The notes beneath the pieces were generated by a model, which saw only the letters and a list, made by a program, of their open reading frames with translations, was not told the DNA's origin and ran no database searches. From positions 124,001-188,000 of the forward strand of contig NW_027185566.1 of assembly GCF_040183065.1 (NCBI RefSeq): 64,000 nt of DNA, written 5' to 3'. A program made the translations under genes and the position numbers. Numbering within the stretch: the first letter of the stretch is position 1; every line of letters begins with the position of its first letter. This stretch comes from Periplaneta americana (lineage: Eukaryota > Arthropoda > Insecta > Blattodea > Blattidae). Positions 34,617 to 43,185 of this stretch are shown here, in pieces.

Positions 34617-35282
34617 ATGTCAAAGATATTGGTTAAACAAATAGAAGAATCTTTAAGTCAAAGTGATTTGGTTGTTGCAAAAAAGCTTTTGGATCAACTA
34701 GTAGAATCTGAGGAATCACTGGGGCTTTATACTCACTACCTTATTGCTTTGTACCATATCAAGATGGCTACATATGATTTGGCTGTACCTCATTTATTGA
34801 AAATTTGTGATTCTGAGGAGAGTCCATATTTTTTACCCAAGTCTTACAAACTTTTAGCCTATAGTTATCTAAAACAGGAAAGGTACTGGGATGCCAGAGC
34901 TATTCTAGAGGTACTTGTGGAAGATTTTAATGCAGACTTGGATATTAAAAACATGCTTGCCTATACTTTTTTTGGTTTAAAACAAATAGAAGATGCTTCG
35001 GATTTGTACCGAGAAATTATTGAAGAAGATAAGTTAAATATTACGGCTCGTAATGGCTTAGCAAGTATACTATCCGAAATTCAAGAAAATCCCCAAGAGG
35101 CAATAGATATATTGGAGCCTTATGCCAACAAGGATCCAAGAATACTAGATACATTGGGTTGGTCCTATCTACAATTAGGGGACCTGAAAAAATCTGAAGA
35201 ATATTTACGAGCAGCTTTTGATAAAATCCCAAATCATCCAGAAATTAACAAACACTTAACAGTACTTATTAGTCATTTATAA
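34617..35282 (+). CDS. TPR-repeat protein
   Basis: A 221-aa cytoplasmic protein of tandem TPR helices (YLKQERYWDARAILEVLVED, FFGLKQIEDASDLYREIIEE, SYLQLGDLKKSEEYLRAAFD). There is no signal peptide. The frame extends to a GTG at 34605, but GAGG at 34607-34610 with six bases to ATG 34617 decides the start. It sits between M23 peptidase and sppA, so a scaffold role in envelope processing is possible. Confidence 0.85.
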   Translation: MSKILVKQIEESLSQSDLVVAKKLLDQLVESEESLGLYTHYLIALYHIKMATYDLAVPHLLKICDSEESPYFLPKSYKLLAYSYLKQERYWDARAILEVLVEDFNADLDIKNMLAYTFFGLKQIEDASDLYREIIEEDKLNITARNGLASILSEIQENPQEAIDILEPYANKDPRILDTLGWSYLQLGDLKKSEEYLRAAFDKIPNHPEINKHLTVLISHL

Positions 35283-35307
35283 TAAAAAAAGAAAACGAGG
35301 AGTTTTT

Positions 35308-36270
35308 ATGAAAAAAAAGCAGTATAGAATGTTGTCTTTCCTTTTAGGCTTGAGCATAATACTTTTTTTTATTAATATTTTTTTTACAGGTGGTTTTACA
35401 TCTACCGTGTCTTCAGCTAGTTCTGTAAGTATGGCGGTGGGTGGACCTTCTGTCGTTGTTATCCCTATTGAGGGGAGTATTTCTGCAGGAGATTCTAAGT
35501 TTGTTTTAGAAAATCTCAGAAGAGTGTCTAGTATGTCAGGTATTCAGGGATTAATCTTAAAAATCAATTCTCCTGGCGGAACAACAGGAACAAGTCAGGA
35601 AATTTATAACGAACTGATGAAACTTCGTAAATCAGGGGTTAAAATTGTCTCTGTAATTGGGGATTTAGGGGCAAGTGGTGGTTATTATGCCGCAAGTGCT
35701 TCGGATATTATCGTGGCTAATGGGAGTAGTTTAACAGGAAGTATTGGTGTAATTATGTCTACCATGAACTTTAAGGGAGTTGCAGATAAATATGGGATTA
35801 AGTCTGTTACTTTTACTAGTGGAAAAATGAAAGATATGCTTTCGCCATTTAGAGATATTAGACCCGATGAGGCCGAATATATCCGTAATATGATTACAAC
35901 TATCTACAATCAGTTTGTGGGAGATGTTTTAGCAGGACGCAATGGTTCTTCACAAAAAATTACTCGAGAAAAACTACTTTCTATTGCAGATGGGCGTGTG
36001 CTAACTGGAATAGATGCTAAAAAAGCTGGTCTAGTGGATGTTTTGGGTGGTTATTCTACTGCAGAAGATGAAATGAAAAAGCTTCTTCATTCCAGTTCTA
36101 TTTCTATCAAAAGTTTTTCACGAGGATATTTAGATCAGTTAGCCTCTATTGTTGGTGGAGGAGCAAGAAATATGATCTCCCGTTTAAATCCTATGAGTGA
36201 TGTGGCTAATCAATTTTTAAGAGAACATTTGGACACTCCTCTTTATTATAGCACATTAGGAGGAAAATAA
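35308..36270 (+). CDS. sppA: Signal peptide peptidase SppA (S49)
   Basis: A 320-aa serine peptidase, single-domain type. One N-terminal membrane helix (residues about 8-27). Catalytic Ser in GDLGASGGYYAA (near 123) and Lys in TSGKMKDMLSPFRD (near 173). LKINSPGGT and GSIGVIMS also match. It digests left-over signal peptides in the membrane. ACGAGGAG precedes the ATG. The following gene overlaps by one base. Confidence 0.93.
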   Translation: MKKKQYRMLSFLLGLSIILFFINIFFTGGFTSTVSSASSVSMAVGGPSVVVIPIEGSISAGDSKFVLENLRRVSSMSGIQGLILKINSPGGTTGTSQEIYNELMKLRKSGVKIVSVIGDLGASGGYYAASASDIIVANGSSLTGSIGVIMSTMNFKGVADKYGIKSVTFTSGKMKDMLSPFRDIRPDEAEYIRNMITTIYNQFVGDVLAGRNGSSQKITREKLLSIADGRVLTGIDAKKAGLVDVLGGYSTAEDEMKKLLHSSSISIKSFSRGYLDQLASIVGGGARNMISRLNPMSDVANQFLREHLDTPLYYSTLGGK

Positions 36271-36857
36271 TGGGCGGGATGATTCGTCTTTGGAGTATAG
36301 CGATAACTAACCCTTTAATGGTATTTAGAGTGCTTCATGCTTCATTATTCAAAGCAGCACGATTTAATTTATGGACATCTTTACTCATTTATGTAGTAGG
36401 GTATTTTTCTATATTTTCTCTTTTTTTGGGTTTTAACGCCTCCGAATTAGGAGGATTTGTCTTTTTATTAGCGTTTTTTTTGCTGATTACTTTAACCCTA
36501 GTGAAAAATTATTTTTATACTCTAATGATTTCTTATCGTAGGAAAGAATTGATCAACTTTCAAGATGTGGCACTACTAACAACATTGTCAGACATCCCTG
36601 TCTTTGTTGGATTTCCGTTACTTTATGTGCTTTCTTTTTGGTTGAATGGGAGTTTTATTTTTATTCTTTTTTTACTTTTTGTTTATTTGTTACTTAGAAA
36701 CAGAAGTAGACTCTTTATGGAAGTTTACGGTATATCCGCCAAATTTGTTTATATGGTAAGTTTAAGCTTGTGGATGACGATATTTGTAATACTGCTGTTT
36801 TTTAGTATCTACTTAGGTGTCTCTCTACAGATCATGATTTCTTACCTACTATCTTAG
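36270..36857 (+). CDS. Hydrophobic membrane protein (Yip1-like)
   Basis: A 195-aa inner membrane protein with about five helices; short soluble N-terminus with NPLMVFRVL, as in Yip1-like proteins of bacteria. Start ATG overlaps the sppA stop (TAATG), so coupled translation is likely. Function unknown; a link to SppA is only by position. The end overlaps flgC on the other strand by nine bases. Confidence 0.6.
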   Translation: MGGMIRLWSIAITNPLMVFRVLHASLFKAARFNLWTSLLIYVVGYFSIFSLFLGFNASELGGFVFLLAFFLLITLTLVKNYFYTLMISYRRKELINFQDVALLTTLSDIPVFVGFPLLYVLSFWLNGSFIFILFLLFVYLLLRNRSRLFMEVYGISAKFVYMVSLSLWMTIFVILLFFSIYLGVSLQIMISYLLS

Positions 36858-37313
36858 GTTTACACTAATCCCTAAAGCACGATCAAACATCTGTTTTGAG
36901 GAATTAATCATAGTGACATTGGCTTCAAAAGCCCTTGTCGCTTCGATCATATCTACCATTTCTTTAACAATATTCACATTGGAGCTTTCTACAAAACCCT
37001 TTTTGGGTCCGTACTGATAAGCATCTGGATGGGTAGGGTCATAGATAAGAGTTCCCGCTGTATTGTCTTTTTCTATTTTTTGAACTTTCACTCCTTGCCC
37101 TAATGAAGGGTGAAGAGCTTCTGGTAAAAAAGCAGATTTATAAGTGAGTTGTTCATCTTTAGGTCTTAAAACAACTAAAGCCCTTTTAAAAGGACCACCT
37201 TCGGAAGTTCTAGTTGTTTTAGCATTGGCTATATTGTTTGATATGACATCTAATCTAGTTTTTTCTGCGGAAAGACCAGAAGAACTGACATTAATAGATT
37301 GAAATAAACCCAT
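36849..37313 (-). CDS. flgC: Flagellar basal-body rod protein FlgC
   Basis: A 154-aa rod protein: N-terminal INVSSSGLSAEKTRLDVISNN (rod signature) and C-terminal NVNIVKEMVDMIEATRAFEAN. A normal-length FlgC, 13 bases after flgB. Confidence 0.96.
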   Translation of the reverse strand: MGLFQSINVSSSGLSAEKTRLDVISNNIANAKTTRTSEGGPFKRALVVLRPKDEQLTYKSAFLPEALHPSLGQGVKVQKIEKDNTAGTLIYDPTHPDAYQYGPKKGFVESSNVNIVKEMVDMIEATRAFEANVTMINSSKQMFDRALGISVNLR

Positions 37314-37326
37314 ATTTTTCTCCTAA

Positions 37327-37758
37327 TTATTTAATCATTTCTTGAATGATACTGAAATTTCTTTGTAAAATGGAACTAGCGGCACTATACAGTAGGCTGG
37401 TTTTCAAAGATTCTCCAGTTTCAAAAGCCATATCCACATTGTTATCATTATTATTGGCGGTAGTATAATACTCTGTTTTGATTTTAGGTTCTACTAAACG
37501 ATAATCTATTATGGGATCAAAATCAAAATGTTTACTGTTAGTTTTTATATTGGGGATATTTTCTCTTTGGAGTTTTTCAGAGTCTAAAGCCCGTTTCATT
37601 TCAGCAGCAAAGGTCACATCACTTCTTTTAAATCCAGGTGTATTAGCATTAGCAATATTATTGGCAAGCACATTCCATCTTGTCATAGAACTATCTAAGG
37701 TTTTTTTGAGAATGGTGTTATTTTTTTCAAAAGCGGATAAGCTATCCATAATCATCAT
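37327..37758 (-). CDS. flgB: Flagellar basal-body rod protein FlgB
   Basis: A 143-aa proximal rod protein: RWNVLANNIANANTPGFKR near the start and a C-terminal helix LLYSAASSILQRNFSIIQEM. GGAG lies five bases before the first of two adjacent ATG codons. FliE, often next, is not here. It is preceded by a sigma28-like promoter. Confidence 0.95.
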   Translation of the reverse strand: MMIMDSLSAFEKNNTILKKTLDSSMTRWNVLANNIANANTPGFKRSDVTFAAEMKRALDSEKLQRENIPNIKTNSKHFDFDPIIDYRLVEPKIKTEYYTTANNNDNNVDMAFETGESLKTSLLYSAASSILQRNFSIIQEMIK

Positions 37759-37784
37759 TACTTCTCCAGTACGTGTTAGTAGTA

Positions 37785-37811
37785 GTATCGGAAAGTTTCA
37801 AAAAAGATTAA
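37785..37811 (-). promoter_or_regulatory. Sigma28-like promoter of flgB-flgC
   Basis: On the minus strand TTAATCTT (37811-37804), 11-base spacer, TCCGATAC (37792-37785). It matches TAAAGTTT-N11-GCCGATAA at the core TCCGATA and the spacing. The -35 overlaps the stop codon of the upstream gene. It shares TCCGAT with the flgN promoter. Confidence 0.55.
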
Positions 37812-38284
37812 CGGATAGTGAGATAATTTTCTCCTTTATTTTTAGAATCTATAATTTTCCACTGATTTTTATTTTTGACTAAATGGTATTCAATACTAAT
37901 AAGTTTGAAGTAAGGATTGGGTTTGGAGTAAAGTAAAACCCACTGCATATGTACTACAGCTTTATTACCCAAAATTGCTTGACCGAGTATTTTGTATTTT
38001 TTCAGGTGAGAAATAAAATTCTCTATTCCATTAGGAATTTGTCCATGATTGTCGCTTTGGTAAGACAGAATATTGATGATGAAATCTTTAAAATTACCTA
38101 TGGTGTAAGGGAGAAAATTCTGAAAGTTTTTGTATTGATAAGCGTTAAACAACTGCTGTATAATTCGCTCTATTTTGGGATCTTCTTTTACAATAATAGT
38201 GGTGGGAGCTTTCTGTGCAAAACAAGGAGAAGAGAAAATAATGAATAGTCCGAGTAATGAAAGTATGTTTGTGCAATATTTCAT
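37808..38284 (-). CDS. Small exported protein, NTF2-like paralogue 2
   Basis: A 158-aa protein with a signal peptide ending near CFAQ. The mature part has helices (IIQQLFNAYQYKNFQNFLPY), a turn (KYKILGQ) and strands ending NQWKIIDSKN. It is a clear paralogue of the protein encoded just upstream, by identical order of the same segments. The ending (strand then WKI-D) recalls NTF2-like/SnoaL folds. Function unknown. Start overlaps the upstream stop (ATGA). Confidence 0.7.
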   Translation of the reverse strand: MKYCTNILSLLGLFIIFSSPCFAQKAPTTIIVKEDPKIERIIQQLFNAYQYKNFQNFLPYTIGNFKDFIINILSYQSDNHGQIPNGIENFISHLKKYKILGQAILGNKAVVHMQWVLLYSKPNPYFKLISIEYHLVKNKNQWKIIDSKNKGENYLTIR

Positions 38285-38844
38285 AGTTTTGGAGCTTTAT
38301 TGTAAAGAATATATTCATTTCTAAATTTAGCATCCGTGATTTTCCAATTACCAACGGTATCTTTCTTGAGTAGATAATCCACATAGGCTATTTTTGTATA
38401 ATGAATGTGAGCATTATATTTTTCTGGCAGGTATGATACCCAAAATAAGCTTACAATAGAATAATTTTTATATTCTTTTTCACCCAGAATTTTAAAATCT
38501 TTTAGTTGATCATAAAAAGAGGTATGATTTGGGTTAGGATTGGTTCTTGGGTCTTTTTGCGTATTCAATATAGAGTGAATAGCGTGACCCATTTTCCCTA
38601 TTGTAATTTGACTGGCTTTCTTGAAGTTTTTGGTTTTGTAATATTCAAAAAGTTTTTTTAAAAGATCACTTGGGAGATTTCCATTTTTATCTTTGGATGC
38701 TTCTACTACCTTTTGTTGAGAGGATATAGATGATTTGGGAATGGTTTTCGATGTCACAAATTTCCCAGAATCCGCTTTAAGCAAATTTGGAAATAAAAGA
38801 CAAGTTAAGGATAAAATAAGGGTAAACAGATGGGATTGGTTCAT
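38281..38844 (-). CDS. Small exported protein, NTF2-like paralogue 1
   Basis: A 187-aa protein with signal peptide (LFTLILSLTCLLF), a Ser/Lys-rich linker, then the same domain as the next gene: LLKKLFEYYKTKNFKKAS, TIGKMGHAIHSIL, KDFKILGEKEY and NWKITDAKF. The two probably arose by tandem duplication. It overlaps both neighbours by four bases, so the operon is tightly coupled. Role unknown. Confidence 0.7.
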   Translation of the reverse strand: MNQSHLFTLILSLTCLLFPNLLKADSGKFVTSKTIPKSSISSQQKVVEASKDKNGNLPSDLLKKLFEYYKTKNFKKASQITIGKMGHAIHSILNTQKDPRTNPNPNHTSFYDQLKDFKILGEKEYKNYSIVSLFWVSYLPEKYNAHIHYTKIAYVDYLLKKDTVGNWKITDAKFRNEYILYNKAPKL

Positions 38845-39671
38845 TTTTTTTCAGTCTCTACAAGTGTCGTTTTAGAGTTATTTGGAATTTGCGTATTACT
38901 TTCAAAGTGGGTTCCTAACAAATAACTTAAAATAGAAAATGTTGTTTGTGGGTCGGCATTGGCTTCAGAAATACTTTTAGATTTTTCTATGGAGAAATCT
39001 AAAGTTTGTGATATTTTTTGTTTTTTTAATTCCAATTGTTTTTGCTCTTGTAATACTTCAAAATTAAAAGCAGCTGATTTTGCAGCTAATTGTTCTTGAC
39101 TGAGCACGGAAACAACTTGATCTTTTAACTTTTTATATTCTTCCATATTTGGATATTCTGTAAAATTAAATTCTAAACCTTGCATAGAAGGTATTTGTTT
39201 AAGTATGGTATTTTTGAGATCTGTAGAGCTAAGGAACTGATTATTTTGGAAATGATTTTGAATTTCACCAAGTAGTAAACCATCTATTTTTGATTTCCAA
39301 TATTCTATCAAGTCTTTTTGAGTATGAGTAGTAAAGCTGTTAATATCTTCTGGTTTAAGTGTATAGTTCCATGTATAGTTAGCTTGTATTTCAAAATTAT
39401 CGATATTATTGAGTAGATCGGCGTAAGGCAGTTTTGATGAAATATTCCCTACGATTTTTAATTGACTGGGAATAGGTTCTATATGAACATAGCCCGGTAT
39501 AATTCTCTCTGGGTATATTCCCCATTCTTTAGCGTGTAAAATGTGATTGCCCTGCAATGGAGATATAACCATCACAGATATAGATTTTGGGTAGACCCAA
39601 CTGATATAACCCCATACTCCAAAAAAAACCAAAAGAATAGACCAAAAGAAAAATCTAAAAAACCATTTCAT
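38841..39671 (-). CDS. Membrane-anchored protein of unknown function (SPFH-like?)
   Basis: A 276-aa protein with one N-terminal membrane helix (residues about 5-25), then an extracytoplasmic domain. Features are ANYTWNYTLKPEDINSF, YWKSKIDGLLLGEI, and a long Lys/Glu helix near residues 190-240. The order of a strand-rich part followed by a charged helix resembles SPFH/band 7 proteins, but I am not sure. It follows the giant TPR gene by two bases. Confidence 0.55.
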   Translation of the reverse strand: MKWFFRFFFWSILLVFFGVWGYISWVYPKSISVMVISPLQGNHILHAKEWGIYPERIIPGYVHIEPIPSQLKIVGNISSKLPYADLLNNIDNFEIQANYTWNYTLKPEDINSFTTHTQKDLIEYWKSKIDGLLLGEIQNHFQNNQFLSSTDLKNTILKQIPSMQGLEFNFTEYPNMEEYKKLKDQVVSVLSQEQLAAKSAAFNFEVLQEQKQLELKKQKISQTLDFSIEKSKSISEANADPQTTFSILSYLLGTHFESNTQIPNNSKTTLVETEKK

Positions 39672-39673
39672 AA

Positions 39674-42600
39674 TTATTTATACTCCCACACCGTATTTGG
39701 TGTATATTCATAAAGTAATGCGGAGCGGCCTGGAATATTGGTAGAATTGGTTATATTTAAATTACCTTCAAACAGACTAGATTGTAAATTTAAACTTGGA
39801 TAACTGAGGGTAGTATTAGGGTTCATTCGTTTACTATATTCCAACGCACTATAAAAATAGGTTCTAGCATGATTTTTCATAGCATCATTGTTGAGTCTTT
39901 CTCCTTCTCTTTGGTAGATTACTCCCAAATTATTATTGATGACAGAGGCAAAGTAAAGAATTTTATCTTCTGTAATATTGCTAGAGTATCCTTTTTGCTG
40001 TAACTTTTGTAATTCTGGAGTATAAAATTCTAAGGCCCGATTCATTTTATCTACAGCTTGGCTATAAACATCTGTTTTTAAGTAAGACATTCCCAGGAGA
40101 TATTCCAATGCTGGATAATATAAAGGGCTTTCTGACCGTAATTCAGAGAGAACTTGAATTGCTTGGTTATACTCTTGTTTACGATACAGGGAGTTCCCAT
40201 AGTTGAAAGATAAATCTATAGGTATTTCTTTATTTTCTTGTTGTAATAAACTGATTGCCTGTTTATAGTGATCTATGGCTTTAGAGTAGTCTTTATCCAC
40301 AGTATAGGCTATCTCTCCTATAAGATAGTAATTCATGGGATCTTTTGGATTATATTTTTGTGATTCTTTCAAATGATAAAGAGCTAGGTCGGTATAATTT
40401 TTTTTATTTTTTTTATTGAAATCGTTGTCATCACTATACTGTTGCAATAAGGTCATATAAATTCTACCTAAAGCATTACTGATATTGCCTTGTAGAGGGG
40501 CATTTTTGACAGAAATGATATTGTCTTGAGAATCTCTCTGGGTATTTTTGTAAACGGAACGTATCAGGTTGTTCTCGGCACTTTTTAGATCTCCAGAAAG
40601 TAAATAAAATTTACCAATGAAGTAGTACGCTAAGGCGGTATATTCTTTTTCAGGAGTTTTTCCATTTTTGATTTTGAGCGTATTAAAAAATACGGTGGCT
40701 TGTCCTAAAGAACCACGATCTAAATAATAAAGTCCCACTTTTGCAAGAGTGTCTATTTCTAAAGTATCTAAAATGTTACGACTGGATAAAATTTTAATTT
40801 GTTCTTGAATTTTAGGATTGTGACTCAAGAGAGAGATTTCAAGTAATCGAGAAAGTACAGTTGAATTTTCTGGATATTTTTTGTCTAGATCAATATAGAG
40901 ACCATAAGCTTGAGTTAATTGAGTTTCTTTGGTTTTGTTATCTTGGGTAGATTCTGCCCAACCAATTTTTGCTTGTCCTACTAAATCTTGAACCTCAAGA
41001 TCGTCTGGATAAGCTAATTTTAAATAACTTAAACTCTTGGCATCCTTTCCATTAAAAGTAGCATCAGTAGAAAGAGCTTTGTCATATAAGCCCTCTTTCA
41101 TAAATAAACGAGCAAGATTCATCAAAGCTTCTTTATTTTTTGGTTCTAATTCTAATGCACCTCTTTGCTGCAGGTTATCTCCAAAAAGTTTAATTTCGGC
41201 AAGTCCATATGCTCCTTGATCAATTAAGGCTTTGGTATAGGCATTATACCACTTTAAATTAGGTTCATTATGGATAAAAATTTCATTTCCTTCATTAATG
41301 CGTCCATCGTTAATCAAGTCTAGACCGTGTTGTAGTAAATTATTACCGGTTCTACCACCAATATACGTACCTAAGTAGGCTCCTCCTGCAATAATTAAAA
41401 TTCCTAATACAGAGAACAGCAGAAGAGAGAGTTTTTTTGGTTTTTTTCTCTGAGTGTTGGCAAATCCTGTTAGCTTTTCAATTTTTTGGATGCTAAAATC
41501 ATGTTTTTCTAGTTCTTGTTTTATTTTTACCGTGAGTGGATTATTGGCATCGGTCCCGTCAAATAGCTGTTTAATATGTAAAGCCAGTGCTGTGGGGAGT
41601 ATACTGAGGTTTTCTTTAAGATTTTTGATGTTGGTATCTGAGGTGTCGTTTGGTTCTTCTAAAAGACTATCTTCAAAAACATTATCTGCACCGTTGGTTT
41701 CTTCTTGAATTTGTTGTTCAAACGAAGTAGGATTATAGAAGCTGTTTCCAATATCCGTAATATCTTCTAGTTTTAGGTCCATATTATCCGTATTAGGATC
41801 ATCAAAACTAAAGTCATCCAAACTGTTATCAAAAGAAGTCTCTTGGTTTTCTCCAACGTCTGAGACAAAATTTGGAGTATCTTCCATAATACTGAAATCT
41901 GGTTCTGGAGTTAGACTTTCTTGTAAGTTATTGGTATTATCATCAGACAAATTAAAATCGTCTGGGTCTAGGGTGAAATCTTGATTCTCAGGAGTATTTG
42001 GATTGAAATTTTCTGAGGGTAGATCGTCGTTTTCTATATCTAAATCGGAGGTTCCAGGAGTGTCCAGTCCGTTTATTTCTGGATCTGTTTCTCCAAAAGG
42101 GGTTTTTTCTGGAGTTTCATCGGATAGATTCACATCTTCCTGTGGAAAATCCGAATTTTCGTCAGCCTCAGGAACGGAGTCAAAATCAATATCTGTTGCA
42201 GGGATACCTTCGTTGATATTTTCATCTGTTTCTTGTAAAGGCTTGGAGAAGTTTATATCTTGACTATTTTCATTTTCTGTAGTAGTATTGGTAAGATCTT
42301 CTGCCGTGTTGAAGTTTGGTTCTGGAGGTGGATTTTCTTGTGAGTCACTGATATTTTCATCAGGCAACTCAAAGTTATCTTGACCAGCTGAATCTTGAAT
42401 TGCAGGAGTTTCTAAATTTAAATTTTCGTTATTTTGAAGTGGGTCTAAATCTACATCTAAATCTGAGGGTTGTGATGTGTTAAATATTTGATCCAAGTCT
42501 GGAAGTTCTTCACTATTGGGTGTTAGGCTGTCATTATCTGTAAAATCTTCGTTAAAGTCCAAATTTTCGGAGTTTAAGTTAGTTTCATCTAAGTTTGAAT

Positions 42601-43120
42601 TATCCATCTCTATGGGGGTATCTAAATCTAAATCAATGGTGGATAAATCGGGCATATCAGCTTCTGTGTTTTCTACATTGCTTTCCTGTATTGGTTCTGC
42701 TTGTGTTGGTATATTTTGAGGTTCATCTATTGAACTACTGTTATTTTCTTCTTGAGGTGATGGTTCTACTGGTGGTGTAGAATTTTCTTCTATATTGGGT
42801 TGTGGAGCCTCTTCAGCATCGGCTTCAAGGTTAATATTGGAGTCTGGAGTGATGTTAATATTATCATTCAAAACGAGATCTGTAAAGGGGCTTTCAGTTT
42901 GTAAACCAGGAGCTTCTTCCTTAAGCTTCTGAAAAGAATTTAACAAACCTGCAGTATCTTCGTCCATATTGGAATCCAAGATTTGTTCCTGATTAAAATC
43001 AGTATTATTTGCATCATTATCCTGTTCTGTATTGGTACGACTTGTGTCTATAGACTTAAATAGTGCATCTACCTCTTCTTTAGAAGGCTTGTTTTCTTGT
43101 TCTTCCACAACGATATCCAA
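39674..43120 (-). CDS. Very large membrane TPR protein with acidic N-terminal region
   Basis: An 1148-aa protein. Residues 1 to about 480 are acidic, low complexity, made of Asp/Asn/Glu/Pro/Ser with many LD, NLD and DFS units. A short basic segment (RKKPKKL) leads into one membrane helix near residues 564-585. The rest (about 595-1130) is TPR: EGLYDKALSTDAT, LSGDLKSAENNL, DKDYSKAIDHYKQAI and QEYNQAIQVLSEL. Topology suggests the acidic part in the cytoplasm and TPRs in the periplasm. A large TPR protein with one helix is found in the spirochaetal flagellar collar (FlcA), and flgB/flgC are on the same strand downstream, so this is a candidate collar or scaffold protein; that identification is not proven. 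Confidence 0.75.
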   Translation of the reverse strand: MDIVVEEQENKPSKEEVDALFKSIDTSRTNTEQDNDANNTDFNQEQILDSNMDEDTAGLLNSFQKLKEEAPGLQTESPFTDLVLNDNINITPDSNINLEADAEEAPQPNIEENSTPPVEPSPQEENNSSSIDEPQNIPTQAEPIQESNVENTEADMPDLSTIDLDLDTPIEMDNSNLDETNLNSENLDFNEDFTDNDSLTPNSEELPDLDQIFNTSQPSDLDVDLDPLQNNENLNLETPAIQDSAGQDNFELPDENISDSQENPPPEPNFNTAEDLTNTTTENENSQDINFSKPLQETDENINEGIPATDIDFDSVPEADENSDFPQEDVNLSDETPEKTPFGETDPEINGLDTPGTSDLDIENDDLPSENFNPNTPENQDFTLDPDDFNLSDDNTNNLQESLTPEPDFSIMEDTPNFVSDVGENQETSFDNSLDDFSFDDPNTDNMDLKLEDITDIGNSFYNPTSFEQQIQEETNGADNVFEDSLLEEPNDTSDTNIKNLKENLSILPTALALHIKQLFDGTDANNPLTVKIKQELEKHDFSIQKIEKLTGFANTQRKKPKKLSLLLFSVLGILIIAGGAYLGTYIGGRTGNNLLQHGLDLINDGRINEGNEIFIHNEPNLKWYNAYTKALIDQGAYGLAEIKLFGDNLQQRGALELEPKNKEALMNLARLFMKEGLYDKALSTDATFNGKDAKSLSYLKLAYPDDLEVQDLVGQAKIGWAESTQDNKTKETQLTQAYGLYIDLDKKYPENSTVLSRLLEISLLSHNPKIQEQIKILSSRNILDTLEIDTLAKVGLYYLDRGSLGQATVFFNTLKIKNGKTPEKEYTALAYYFIGKFYLLSGDLKSAENNLIRSVYKNTQRDSQDNIISVKNAPLQGNISNALGRIYMTLLQQYSDDNDFNKKNKKNYTDLALYHLKESQKYNPKDPMNYYLIGEIAYTVDKDYSKAIDHYKQAISLLQQENKEIPIDLSFNYGNSLYRKQEYNQAIQVLSELRSESPLYYPALEYLLGMSYLKTDVYSQAVDKMNRALEFYTPELQKLQQKGYSSNITEDKILYFASVINNNLGVIYQREGERLNNDAMKNHARTYFYSALEYSKRMNPNTTLSYPSLNLQSSLFEGNLNITNSTNIPGRSALLYEYTPNTVWEYK

Positions 43121-43185
43121 TTAAAAATAGTATTCCATTTCCATTTTCGGATTAAATTTAAATAAAATGAACTAAAAAGAAAATA

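Noticed and set aside
37949-38248. Plus-strand 99-codon open frame
   Set aside because: It is fully antisense to a gene with a signal peptide and tight operon overlaps, and has no binding site.
42003-42719. Plus-strand Ser-rich open frames over the acidic region of the giant TPR gene
   Set aside because: They mirror the acidic low-complexity coding strand; Glu/Asp codons give Ser/Phe frames on the reverse.
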